DNA of 64,000 nt, from the NCBI GenBank assembly GCA_015680685.1, contig MNCI01026525.1, positions 481,758 through 545,757 on the forward strand, read 5' to 3'. The translations under genes were made by a program, and so were the position numbers. The notes beneath the pieces are model-generated. The model was not told the origin of the DNA. It saw nothing but the letters and a program-made list of their open reading frames with translations, and made no database searches. Origin of the DNA: Gnetum montanum (Eukaryota > Streptophyta > Gnetopsida > Gnetales > Gnetaceae). Below, piece after piece: positions 47,192 to 57,909 of this stretch (position 1 is the first letter of the stretch; every line of letters begins with the position of its first letter).

Positions 47192-48945
47192 TTTACTTTT
47201 ATTCATTATCCAATAAGTGCTCATGATCATGGATTGAATTATATCATATTGATTGCTAATGTTTGGTTTTCACCTTTGAATTATAATTCTGACATTAAGG
47301 TATGGTTATTTTGGTAAAACAGGCAATGAGTCAACACCATCCACTCATCCATATAACTCTATGGTCTCCTTTGTCTTGGAATTATATAGTCCCTTTGTTT
47401 TAAGTAAACTTGTTAATAAATTGGTGGTTGGGTACTTTTCAAACCAAGGAAAGACTCAAAGGATGAAAAGGGTGTGACTTCAAGGGGATTTGATGCATTT
47501 GTGCTGGCCATTCTCTTGGGTTCTTGGATGCTTTTTCTTGGGTTATCTACCATTTTGACATTTTTCAAACATTAAGAAGTTGAGTAAATAAAAATAAGTC
47601 TTTGCATGATGTGGTTCTCACACAAAAAAAACAAGAAAGTGAGAATTCAAAGCACACCCCTTAGACACAATAATGAGGTATGGGCTACAAGCACTGGTTA
47701 TGGAACTCGAAAGACATGTTACCCATGCCTAAAGGTTCCCTCTAACTAAGCCCCTTTCTCGCTTCCTACTTCTCCATCTTGCTCTCCTCAGAATGGTGGT
47801 GACTCTTTGCAAAAGCATTATCATTGCTTCAAGTGGATGGATTGGACAAGTGTGTTGATGCAAGGTCACTGGACATGGTTTGTTTGAGTCTAGATCTAGG
47901 ATGAGTTCTACTTAGTTACATTAACCATAAAATACATAAGGGACTTTACACAACCTTGTTCTTTGGATTCCATTCCATTCTCTCCTCTCCATATTTCTTC
48001 CCATTTTCCACCTCATTGCCAATTTTATCATTAGTCCATCTTTGGGTTGATGCATTGTTTTTCTTTGATGAATTCTTGTGGGTAAGTTTTTAACTCTTTC
48101 TTCAAAATGACATTCTGAGAGCCTACGAACTCTTTGGTTTGTGGGTTTGTTAGGGAATAAAGGGCATGAGCCTGCTTTGGGGAGGACCCACTAGCATTCC
48201 TTTTTGATGTAATTGTTAACTTCTTTTCCTGAACCATTCTTGCAATCAATCATTTCTTGTTTCATCCCCATGCATGACATCCATTTTATTGGCATTGTCG
48301 TTGTTATTTTTCCCATCTTTCTTGTTCCTCATATTTTCCCATCTTATAGCTACTAGATGTTCACTCTTAGTCGTGGGGGCCCTGGCACAAATTTTTTAAT
48401 TTTTTCCATTCTACTATTTGCCTAACCCTTACACCTTGGGTAGTCACCAATGATAAATCTTTGAACCAGTTTTTGCCATAACCACAACTCAACCAATGTG
48501 CTTCATATCAAGGCAAGGTATCAACTGCATTTTGGTTTATCTATCCTTGCTCATTTGTGACTATGTTGTGTGTGCAAATAGCGATCATACAAACAATGGA
48601 CTGGGCTTGGAGGAAGCACTCAGGATGGATCAAAATTGGAGCATTTATGAAAAGAGCAAGTTTGGTGGTGTGGCTATGCATATACAATGGAAGACATAAT
48701 CTCAACATTAGTAGCAACATGCTTCATCTTCCTTCTCTTTCTCTTTCTCTTTAAGCTACCAAATAAAGGCTTGGATGTCATTTATGTACGAGTGTTCACC
48801 ACAATGGTCATGAACACTAATGTTGTAATATGCTTATTGATATGTTCACTGGGCACGTCATCCCATTCCACCATCATTTGTCAATTAGTTAAAAATCCCA
48901 TACCTTCCCAATATTTTGTAAAGAAATTAAGGACAAGTTTTCATT
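47192..48945 (+). other. Element C 3' noncoding region
   Basis: No supported coding sequence. It contains the conserved 28-bp motif at 47709-47736 with flanking blocks shared with element B. G-rich GTCGTGGGGGCCCTGG at about 48370 looks like a second, internal polypurine-type tract. Small open frames at 48496-48962 have no recognisable product and are not seen in A or B. Confidence 0.6.
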
Positions 48946-48959
48946 CAGTTGTGGGGGTA
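48946..48959 (+). other. Polypurine tract of element C
   Basis: CAGTTGTGGGGGTA immediately before the TG of the 3' LTR; nearly identical in element B. Confidence 0.8.
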
Positions 48960-49336
48960 TGATGAACTACGATATCAGGGCCATGATATCGCATCCGCAA
49001 TATCGAAGCCTACCATGCGATGTTGAATACTCGATATCAAGACCTATCTCCTTGCCTCTAAATAAGAGGTAGGTGCACTTGGTTCTAAAGGTAGTTAGTT
49101 ATACCCTTAGCTAAACTCTTACCTTTTCTCCCTCCCAGAGTTAGAATTATTTCTATGTGCCCACAGTAGGAGTCATAAAGTGAATGAATCTTTATTCGAG
49201 CATTATGTACCTGAGCACACCTTGTGTATGGCAATAAAGATGAACTTTATAATAAACCTTGCAGCATCTATAATAGATAAATTAGTGTTAATTAATGTTA
49301 TTAAATGCTTTCCTTAGTTAATTAATTCTCTCTCCC

Positions 49337-49379
<43 letters not shown>

Positions 49380-49821
49380 ACAACTCTCCTAAGTAAGCAC
49401 ACTTAATACGATCGCTTCAAGCATGTGTGTAACACTTGGTAACCCAGTAACAATTAGCGTTTGGTAATCCCAACAGTGCCGCACTAGTTCAGGATGTGTA
49501 CGGCAAGTGGGAACAGATGCTAGTGTTAGGATTAGTTAGAACTTAGTTAATGAGTAGTTAAGTTAAATTAGTCACTTAGTTATCACTCTCCTCCCTTATT
49601 AGCATAGTACATAAAAACATGAAAGATATAAAAATCATATGCCTCAAGCTTACTTAACCATACAATCATGACATACAAGTAAGTTTGGGAAGACAATGAT
49701 TAACCAACTTATCCTTATTGCACAGAGGTGCAGAAGCACTTAGTCCTTGGAATTTGACTGGATCATGCGTGAAACACTCATATTTGTATGGTTGAGCATA
49801 GGGGTACCTCACTGCTCATCA
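48960..49821 (+). repeat. Element C 3' LTR
   Basis: Starts TGATGAACTACGATATC and ends GCTCATCA. It contains a TC-rich microsatellite (about 49326-49374), roughly twice as long as in the 5' LTR. The sequence after it (gtagt) does not duplicate the left flank. Confidence 0.9.
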
Positions 49822-51100
49822 GTAGTACAATGATATCCTAACTCTATTCAAGCCTCAGAATCATCTTAGATATACTTCAAGATATAATTCAAGGATCCTA
49901 ATAGTATTTTCTTTGCAATTTCACTAGAAATATCATTAGCCAAGTATTACCATAGTATCACACTAAAACTTTTTACTAAGTACAATAGAAAATTCTTAGC
50001 TTTAGGCCTAAGACATATATGAGCCATATCGTACAGCATCATGTCTAGTATAGGGAAATTCTATAAAGTAGAGCCAATGTAATAGAGAATGTTGATCAAC
50101 TCTAGAACAACAACAATATGCTTTAAAATAGACTTATAATTTTCAAAATAGATTTGTTATGTGTTAAAAGTGTCTCTACTTTGAAAACCACATGGACAGC
50201 ATATGACTAGGTCTAGCATAAACAATGAGAATAATTAAAATAAAGTATATTGTAAAAAAAATGCTAGTGTAAATAGCAGAAAATCACATAAAATGGGTAT
50301 AATAGATTTCATACATATTATAAAATTTTTGAATAGCATAATTTCCTTTGTTAAGCATAATATCAACATGCTAGCATAAAAACACCAATAAAAAAATTAG
50401 TCAATGTGACATGAAATACAAAATGATGGGATATTTTACACCACGTAATTACCAAAAAAACTAGAAAACTCAAATACACCAATCCTTCAAGAGTATTTTA
50501 AAGAATATGCTAAAAGTAAAATGTGTAGACAAAGATACGAAATCGAAACCAAGAAACACACTAAGATAATAATAGAACATGCTGACAAAGCTACTGGACA
50601 TTTTCCAAAACACTTGCATTGCAAAGTAAGTAATACATATATAAAATTTCCTAATGCATTTAATCAAAAAGTTTCCTTTAAATAAAAAATATGCTAGGAG
50701 TTGGAATTGAATATACGATAAGGTCTCCTAGGAAAATGTGCTAGGTGCAAAGAAAATAACACTAAGGCATAGATAAAAAGAAAAAATATTAGAATGAGGG
50801 AAATGTCTAGTGGCATATCTAAAAACTACAAATGCTAAAGACTCACCTACTACTGGATTCAATAACATAGACTATATAATGTGCTTTTCCTCTTAAGCTT
50901 CTACTAATTCTACATGCTCACCTATTTTGCTCTTCGCTATAGTCATCCTTGCAAATCCTTACTCATGTCATGTGCAAATTTAGATATAGTTTAACCTTGT
51001 CTTTCTTTTATGTCTTAGAATGACTTCATGCACATTTACAAAGGGAGAAATCTAGAAAAAAATAGAAATAAAAAAATGGTAATTTATGATAACATGCATA
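49822..51100. other. Unassigned AT-rich sequence
   Basis: No gene recognised. One antisense open frame (50470-50667) has no family resemblance. The words ATGCTAG and AATATGCT become frequent towards the right end and lead into the 50-bp repeat array. Confidence 0.45.
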
Positions 51101-51108
51101 AATCTTGG

Positions 51109-52080
51109 AATATGCTAAGGAATACACTCTATAGGATAAGCTTCTAAAACTTCTTGGTTTTATGCTAGGAAATATGCTACTTAGTGTAAATTTTAGGAGT
51201 GCACTATTTTTATGGTGGAAAATATGCTACCCATTGTAAATCCCAAGAACCCACTAGATTTATGCTAGAGAATATACTACTTAGCATAAATTTTTAGGCA
51301 TCTTAGTTATATTCTAGCAAGATATGCAACCTAGCTTAAATATTCAAAATATGTTAGTGATACACTGGATAGTGTAAATGCTAGAAAACACTGGTGGAAA
51401 ATTCTACTAGAAAATACCAGTAAACATTGCTAGAACATGTTGGCTATAGCCATATGCTACTTTGTATGAAAATACGCTTATCAATGTAAACTCCAAGACT
51501 ATGCTAGAAAAATATGTTTCTTAGCATATAAGATAGAATACATTGCTACTACTAGGAATACATTGACCAAATAATTTTCTTAGCATAAAAGCTTGAGATA
51601 CGTTACCAAGAACACCTTAGCCAAATATGCTACTACTACTACTATGTAAAATACACTGCCTAGAAAAAATACACTACCTCATAAATACACTAGCCTAGAA
51701 AATATGTTGGCCTTGCAAATATGATGGTTATAAAAACATGTTGAAGAAAATACCTTGGTAGAATATGTTGTTGTAAAATATGCTAAAAAAATACACTATC
51801 TATCATGAAAGCTAAAATATTCTATGGAAGTATGCTTTTTCCTAGAATATGCTAGAGAAAACAAGTTGGTTATACACTACTCAGCATAAATTTTAAAATA
51901 CACTAGGATAGATGTTGGGCATCAGAAATCCTTAAAATAGGTTTCCTTTTATGCCAAGAATATGCTACCCTTTATGCTGAGAATATGATATGTAGGGTAA
52001 ATACCTATAATATACTATCTTTCTATCTACTATATGCTAGGAAATGTCATATGTAGCTATTTTCATTCTATTAAATAATA
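51109..52080. repeat. Degenerate tandem repeat, about 50-bp unit
   Basis: Clear unit starts (TTTATGCTAG-like) at 51159, 51209, 51259 and about 51307. Each unit reads approximately TTTATGCTAGAAAATATGCT, then ACTTAGCATAAATTTTAGGA and a CACTAG-like end. Copies become more irregular to about 52080 but keep the words AATATGCTA and CACTAG. Confidence 0.72.
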
Positions 52081-52327
52081 TGAGCCTACGAAAATACTAT
52101 CTCTTATTCATATAACATGATGTAATAGCTTTATCTCAAATAGTTCAAGCCCTTCAATGTCTTTTACTCATTTTGAATAATTTTATTTTTCAATATGCAA
52201 AGTAATATTTTGATATGTTCTTATTGGTGTGTAGGATTAAAAGATGGAGATTTTGTAGTAGCTCATCCAGCAATTACACCTCTCTATATCATTTGATGAC
52301 ATCACTTAAACATTTGATAGATAATGC

Positions 52328-52915
52328 TTGGATCTAAAACGTAATAACCTTCTGGAATACATAGTAGTAACTAAGAAGTCATCAAAATGGTCAAAATATG
52401 CAGTGAAAGCCCTACACCTTGAAGCTAGTAACATTACTAAGGACCTACTAGTAGAGGTGTGTGTTACAATATATAAAGTTGAGGAGAAAACCTTGAAGTT
52501 AAGTTCTATGATAGAATCCAAACTTACTCAATATATCATCAAAACTATTTAAGACAATATTCATGCTTGATATTATGAAGACATGCTTGGAGTTGACCCA
52601 TGCCTCATCCAAAATAATATCTTATTAGATACTAGTATAAAGCTTGTTAAACAAAAATTTTGTAAGATTTGACCTAACTTATTGTTACTATTTGTAATGA
52701 GATAAAGAAGCTATATCAAGTGGTATCGTTAGTGTTGTTGACTATGCAAACTGGGTATCCAATATTATGGTAGTCCTCAAAAAAATGGAAGCACACATAT
52801 ATGTGTAGAACTTTTTGACCTTAACAAAGAAACTGTTAAAGAAAATTTTACTTTCCCAAGCATCAACCAACTTATTGATTTAACCTCTATCAATTTCTAC
52901 CTCCTACATGGTGAA
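52328..52915 (+). pseudogene. Tat/Ogre-like pol remnant: RT N-terminal part
   Basis: The frame at 52328-52552 ends in a segment that corresponds to the linker before RT. Then YYEDMLGVDPCLIQNNILLD (about 52577-52636) matches the family's S-Y-x-D-M-P-G-[LI]-D-P segment. VDYANWVSNIMVVLKKME at about 52738-52790 and, after a frameshift, ELFDLNKETVKENFTFPSIN match the R-x-C-V-D-[FY]-x-D-L-N-K-x-x-P-K-D-x-F-P-L-P block. The sequence then jumps to integrase, so the RT palm and RNase H are deleted. Confidence 0.72.
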
Positions 52916-52959
52916 CCCCTATAAAATATTACTACCTCATAAAACAGTGATGTTTGTAA

Positions 52960-53884
52960 ATTATTAACACAATATGTTATCATAGCTAAAAATACACTAT
53001 CTTGTAAATTCCATGATGACATGTTGTTGGTACACCTAAGCAAATAGGAAGCACATGCAATTTTGCAACAAGTACATGATGGCATATGTGGGGGGCATAT
53101 TGGACCTAGAGCTATGTCTACTAGATCACATTTCTAGGTTATTACTGGACCTATATGAAATATGATTGCACATAGAAAGTAAAGACCTATACTAGTTTCT
53201 AGAAGTATAGTAACCTATGCATGTGTCATCCATAGAACTACATGTTGCTTAGATGCCATGGTCATTTGAATGATGGAGAATCAATATTATTGGATCCATA
53301 GCACCTAAATCCTATGTAGGAAATAGCTTCATTATTAATGTAACTGAGTATTTTATGAAATGGATTAAGGAAATTTCTGTAAGATAGACCATTTCACAAC
53401 AAGTATGCTCATTTATTTTAGACAATATAGTATCTCGATTTGCTCTCCATCTAACCATTGTTACTAATAATGAATGAGAATTTAGCTATAGTAAAACATA
53501 ATACTTTTGTAAATAGTTTCGCATTCAACATTTTTTATCCACACCATATTATCTAGAAGCTAATGGGCAAGCTAAAGATAGTTACAAATTCATCATTAAT
53601 GTCCTCAAGAAGATGTCAAATAGCAGTAAATGCATGTGGCACAAATAGTTAATATATACATTGTGGGCCTATAGGATGATGTTTCACACTATAATAGGTT
53701 TTACACCATATAGCCTCATTTCTAAATCTAAAGTATTTAGCCTCTTGAATTGTAATGGTTCCTTCTTTAAGGATAGCTCTCTTTGATTACAGCAATAAAG
53801 AATAGAATAATAAAATTTCGTACCATCAATTTGGATTTGGTGAAAGAAGAGTAAATACAAATTCTTGATAACATCAAATATTAT
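52960..53884 (+). pseudogene. Tat/Ogre-like integrase, left part
   Basis: The zinc-binding part reads EAHAILQQVHDGICGGHIGP at about 53050-53110. The core has NIIGSIAPKSYVGNSFIINV, TEYFMKWIKEISV, FILDNIVSRFALHLTIVTNN and STPYYLEANGQAKDSYKFII, and the LWAYR equivalent (YTLWAYRMMFHTIIGFTPYS). The first catalytic Asp is Asn or lost, and the Glu of N-G-Q-A-E is Lys. The coding sequence is cut at 53884 by solo LTR 2 and resumes in frame at 56519. Confidence 0.8.
53880..53884. repeat. Target-site duplication of solo LTR 2 (attat), left
   Basis: attat directly before TGTTGG; the same five bases follow CCAACA at 56514-56518. Confidence 0.92.
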
Positions 53885-54223
53885 TGTTGGCGACCGTTTG
53901 GGATGCGACCGCTAACAAGTGTCCTCGAACAGGATTTAGGTGCTTGCTAGTCTTCTAGCAACACTAAGGCCCAGATACCTCCAAATAGACTCAGTAGTTA
54001 ATGTGAGTATGTGTGTGCTGTTGCGGTGTGTGGTTGTGAAAAATGACACGATTGGGTTGTGTGTAAAACTATAAATGACTTATCTTAAAGAGATTCAGCT
54101 AACTTTGCAAAGTACTATGAGTTATTGAGAGTTCCTATTTTGTTCAATTACCTAGTCTATGTGGTCCTTATAATACCTACTTGTAACAAATAAAATTTTG
54201 CAAAAACATTTGAGCACAACTCC

Positions 54224-54546
54224 NNNNNNNNNNNNNNNNNNNNNNNNNNNNNNNNNNNNNNNNNNNNNNNNNNNNNNNNNNNNNNNNNNNNNNNNNNNNN
54301 NNNNNNNNNNNNNNNNNNNNNNNNNNNNNNNNNNNNNNNNNNNNNNNNNNNNNNNNNNNNNNNNNNNNNNNNNNNNNNNNNNNNNNNNNNNNNNNNNNNN
54401 NNNNNNNNNNNNNNNNNNNNNNNNNNNNNNNNNNNNNNNNNNNNNNNNNNNNNNNNNNNNNNNNNNNNNNNNNNNNNNNNNNNNNNNNNNNNNNNNNNNN
54501 NNNNNNNNNNNNNNNNNNNNNNNNNNNNNNNNNNNNNNNNNNNNNN
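54224..54546. other. Assembly gap (323 N)
   Basis: Run of N in the U5 part of solo LTR 2, at about the same place of the element as the gap in solo LTR 1. Confidence 0.99.
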
Positions 54547-54806
54547 AATAACAACAATAAGAGCAATCTAAAAATCCCAAAATTACTTGCCAAGCATGAT
54601 ACTATCTAAACCACTAGCTAAACAATTTAAACAAAATAAAAAAAATAATAAACATAACTCACAGGACTATGATAAAGAGGCTGAAATGTTGTCTTTAACA
54701 AGTCATCTTACAAGCAATCTTTCACAATGTCTTATTTACAAATGCTCCTCCAAGACCCCAAGTGTGATCCTGAGTGTGATATCTTTTTCTTCTAACCCCT
54801 GAAGCC

Positions 54807-54814
54807 TTTTTATA
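54807..54814 (-). promoter_or_regulatory. TATA box of solo LTR 2
   Basis: Minus strand CCCTATAAAAAGG, identical in core to solo LTR 1. It lies downstream (in element direction) of the captured gene fragment, which therefore sits in U3, in the same orientation as the LTR promoter but upstream of it. Confidence 0.75.
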
Positions 54815-55449
54815 GGGTTCAAAGGTAGTTAGATATTCCAAAATATCTTTGCTAACTTTTCTCCCAAGTAAGGAAGTTATAACTTGACCAACAAGTTAGG
54901 AGACATTACTTATCCAACAAGTTAGGAAGTTGTAACTTATACATAAAGTTAGGAGAAAATCATGCTAACATTGGCATGTGTAAAGATTACAAATATTTTA
55001 TAAGCAACAACCTATATAATAATTTTTAAAAAATAAATCCAAGATCTCCATACGATTGTTATTTTTATTTTTATTTTAGGATTTTAATTACTAAATGTCA
55101 TTAAGCCCTAGTAATTCTCATTTAAAGTAATTTAGCATGGGTTTTTAAATGAAGAAAGCTGATCCTTGTAAATTTATATAAATAAATCATCTGTATTTAT
55201 CCGCATAAAATTTTTCTATTGGCTTCATGGCGCCATTAAGAATGCCTCCGAATGTGAAGTTCGAATGTGAAGGCGTCAAGCCTGGAACTGTCGGCAAATA
55301 GTTTCAAATTATCCTACCCTGCCAGAACCATATATCAACTGCCACCATGAAAGAAGGCCCTGCTGCTGCATCTGATAATGTTGTCATGTGGTGTCCAGTT
55401 GCTGTTGCCATGTGCCATCTCTGAGAGTGCCCCAGTATATGGAAGAGAA

Positions 55450-56003
55450 AAACAACAAGAAGAAGAAGAATGGTGTGTATCAGAATCATCCTGCAACTGC
55501 AATTCCACCTTCGGCAACTCATTTCCTTTCCTACTAATGGCAAAAGAGGAGCCCGCCTCCCATGTTGGCTTTTTAGCCTTCAATGCTACCATCTCAAATC
55601 CATCAACAACAATATCAGCATTGTCTACAATTATAAGCCCTGCCAACAACAGATTTCATTCAACCGTCGACCGAGCCTCCTTGGAATCATTATTGAGGAA
55701 TAGAAAAACAACACCTGGCTTTCAAACCCTAACAATGGCATTCATCCATGCCTAGGAAAGGAATCCCGAGTTTGTTGAAAGAAAAATCACAACGTCCAAG
55801 GAAGCAGGTTTTAGATCAAGCTTCGCATCCTCTAGCAAAGTTGCATGGGTGATGATATGGAGACAATTGGCTGTGTTTGGAAACGTCTTGAAAGCCCAAT
55901 TCACAATCGAGACGTGAATAGTTGCAGCATCGGACATGAGCAAAGCCTTGGCATTGGCACAGGATTCCATGGCTAAATGCTGCTTCTGTGTCTGCATCTG
56001 CAT
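55450..56003 (-). pseudogene. DRE2: Captured anamorsin (DRE2/CIAPIN1) fragment inside solo LTR 2
   Basis: Read in one continuous minus-strand frame through three stops, this gives about 180 codons: MESCANAKALLMSDAATIHV, then LHIITHATLLEDAKLDLKPA and SLDVVIFLSTNSGF, RVxKPGVVFLF, EARSTVE, LLLAGL and KAKKPTWEAGSSFAISRK, ending LPKVELQLQDDSD. Plant anamorsin (cytosolic Fe-S assembly, partner of the reductase TAH18) has the same order: V-T-D-D-x-x-x-P-V-S near the start, I-I-T-Q-A-S, a Ser-rich A-V-L-A-I-S strand, R-I-L-K-P-G-G, T-L-A-G-F, and K-A-K-K-P-S-W-K-I-G-S-S-F-A-L with an acidic end. The match stops before the Cys-rich Fe-S domain. No intron-like interruptions are seen, suggesting capture from mRNA. 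Stops are at about 55755, 55710 and 55665. Identity rests on family knowledge, not a search. Confidence 0.78.
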
Positions 56004-56139
56004 TGCAACGGAGATGTCTGAAACTACAAATTCAAGGTCTCTAACATTGTATGACTCTACTCTCTTTTTTTTAGCTCTTTTTATTTATTTTTAATTTAGC
56101 AGTTAAACCAGGAGCGCTGATTAACTGTATCCACTAGCT

Positions 56140-56397
56140 CTAAGAATTAAAGTACATGTACATGTTTCCTAAAATTAGTTTCACTCTGCTCCTTCCATTG
56201 CAGAATCGTCCTAGGTATTGACAGGCTTCAACCCAAATATTCAAGGCTTCATACAATACCATCTGACTACCTTGGCCTCGGGAATTTTCGGAATTCAAAT
56301 TCCATATGAAGCTCGCCATGTGCACCACCATATGATCAATAAAAAGTTCCATTTTGATCTCATCCAATGGAATTGAAATTCTATACAATTCCAGCAT
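56140..56397 (-). CDS. Unidentified ORF in solo LTR 2 upstream of the anamorsin fragment
   Basis: A clean frame of 85 codons with balanced amino-acid composition (IPLDEIKMELFIDHMVVHMA, WNLNSENSRGQGSQMVLYEA, IWVEACQYLGRFCNGRSRVK). It is unlike the AT-driven frames elsewhere, and base composition is close to that of the anamorsin fragment. It has no counterpart in solo LTR 1. It may be a second captured host segment or part of the same capture. I do not recognise the protein, and expression is not implied. Confidence 0.38.
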   Translation of the reverse strand: MLELYRISIPLDEIKMELFIDHMVVHMASFIWNLNSENSRGQGSQMVLYEALNIWVEACQYLGRFCNGRSRVKLILGNMYMYFNS

Positions 56398-56513
56398 TAT
56401 TCATGTTTTCCAGTGATTTTAAAAGAAATTGGTTGTTTATGCATTTGTTTTAAATATTGCTTTTTGCCAGTCTCTACTTTTGCTATTCCATGAAATGGCC
56501 AAATGTGCCAACA

Positions 56514-56518
56514 ATTAT
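56514..56518. repeat. Target-site duplication of solo LTR 2 (attat), right
   Basis: Exact repeat of 53880-53884. Confidence 0.92.
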
Positions 56519-56757
56519 CAAGAAAAACAAAGACATCAATACCATTATGACCTAAGGCAATGAAATATTAAAGAAGAGGACATAGTACTTAAAGTTGTTC
56601 ATGAACATGTAGATAAGTTCTCATCTAACTAGAAGAGGACCCTTCCTAGTAACCGAAGCTTATGAGAATGGAGCCTTTAGAAGAGTATATCTTGATGGAA
56701 AAGAGTTTGCTAACCTAGTTAAAAACTCCTATTTGAAGCTATATTACACATAATATT
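56519..56757 (+). pseudogene. Tat/Ogre-like integrase, C-terminal part
   Basis: Continues the interrupted integrase frame: before the insertion ...ILDNIKYY, after it QEKQRHQYHYDL, then NIKEEDIVLKVVHEHVDKF, LVTEAYENGAFRRVYLDGKE and LVKNSYLKLYY, the usual G-D-L-V-L-K ... G-x-Y-x-L ... Y-L-K-x-Y-Y end. Stops and one frameshift are present. No chromodomain follows. Confidence 0.78.
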
Positions 56758-57904
56758 AACCCATTTTCTTTTAACTTTTTTTTTCTTTTGTCTAGAAATA
56801 TAAATAAATAAATGAAGCTAATAAACTTAGAAATGTATGATAAGTAAGTGTGCAAAATATTTCTTTTCTACTCTCAAAAAAATGAATAACTTTGTAAACT
56901 TCTAAACAGAGAATACAACATTCTAAAACTCTACTAACCATTATCCATGATAGTCAATGGCTTCTTGAAAGTGATATGCTACTTGTTGCTTCTTTGCTCT
57001 ATTCTAACTATCATCTATGTATCTCTTGGTTGTGCTTATAGGATAAATTTCTAGTCATCATAAAGGTGTGATTCATCATGGTAGTAAGCTACCATGTGAT
57101 CTCAACATATGTGGTTCTTTTAGATTGTTTGACCATGCCAATGGTGCTTCCTCTATTCTTTGTGCTATTCCTTCTAAGCTACAAACATGCACTAGCTTCA
57201 TCCATTGATACTTTAGTTATGATTAGCCCCACGTGTAATGTCTTTGCATTCTTATTATATGATATTTCCTAATACTTATTACCTAGTTTATCAAAGTTCA
57301 TCATGCTACATCAAGTATAATAACTAGACTCGACATTGAAATCAAAAGAGGGTGTCATCTTATAAAAAATGAAAAAGAAATCCAAGTGGCCAAAGTAGCC
57401 CAAAACAAAACAATGTGTCCTTAAAAATTTGTCAAGTAACAAAAGTAGCTTATAGCAAAGCAATGGTTTCTTGAAACATCATTAGCCAATCAAAAAAGTG
57501 CAAAGCATAGATTATTATTAGCAAATACACATATTACTAAATTATACCAATGACATCAACACATTTAAGATTCCTCATCCTCATTTTAACCATTTTTGCA
57601 TGGATGTTTAGCCAAAACACCTTACTTTGAATCATTACATCTTCATTCACTACAACCTCTTAGTATAGTTACCTTGATGTTGTCTCAGCACTACAAGCAC
57701 TTAATGGCATGAATAGAAATCTATATAATCATGTGTAAAGAGAGAAATACTTTTAGTAAACCTATGGTGGTGTTTCATATTCTTTGTTAATGTCATTGGA
57801 ATAATCCTATAAACATCAATAAATAGGGATTAATGAAACACTATGTTTCATATTTTCCCTTGAATTAAGTAAAAAAGATGTCAATGTTTCATACTTAGTT
57901 TATA
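56758..57904. other. Unassigned sequence left of element E
   Basis: No gene recognised. The first part is probably the 3' noncoding region of the Tat-like element. The last part may belong to the LTR of a chromovirus whose primer site and gag lie at 63.08-63.98 kb, because element E separates the two. Confidence 0.45.
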
Positions 57905-57909
57905 CTAGC
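57905..57909. repeat. Target-site duplication of element E (ctagc), left
   Basis: ctagc directly before the first LTR and again at 62579-62583 after the second. Confidence 0.92.

Larger units (their letters stand above)
40711..49821 (+). mobile_element. Element C: Athila-like LTR retrotransposon, best preserved copy
   Basis: LTRs at 40711-41509 and 48960-49821, primer site, gag with zinc knuckle, partial protease, RT, RNase H, integrase, 3' noncoding region and polypurine tract, all on the plus strand. The longest clean frame (45392-45898, 168 codons) spans RNase H and the start of integrase. The family closely resembles elements A and B. No target duplication is visible, and the 5' LTR lacks about 10 bases at its start compared with the 3' LTR. 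So the left edge may be altered, or the copy may be a recombinant. Confidence 0.9.
53885..56513 (-). mobile_element. Solo LTR 2 (about 2.6 kb), inverted copy, with captured gene fragment
   Basis: On the minus strand it begins TGTTGGCACATTTG (56513 downwards) and ends CGGTCGCCAACA (53885), flanked by a perfect attat duplication. It matches solo LTR 1 in the first ~35 bases and from about 55440 to 53885, including the TATA box (54807-54814) and U5. Between about 56480 and 55440 the two differ. Here there is a GC-richer stretch with an anamorsin-like fragment. No primer site or pol is present, so it is a solo LTR. A gap of 323 N lies inside U5. Confidence 0.87.

Noticed and set aside
48370-48385. 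GTCGTGGGGGCCCTGG as an alternative polypurine tract and LTR start of element C
   Set aside because: LTR homology begins only at 48960 after GTTGTGGGGGTA; kept only as a remark.
55335-55649. 104-codon minus-strand ORF as an independent gene
   Set aside because: It is the second half of the captured anamorsin frame running into U3, not a separate gene.
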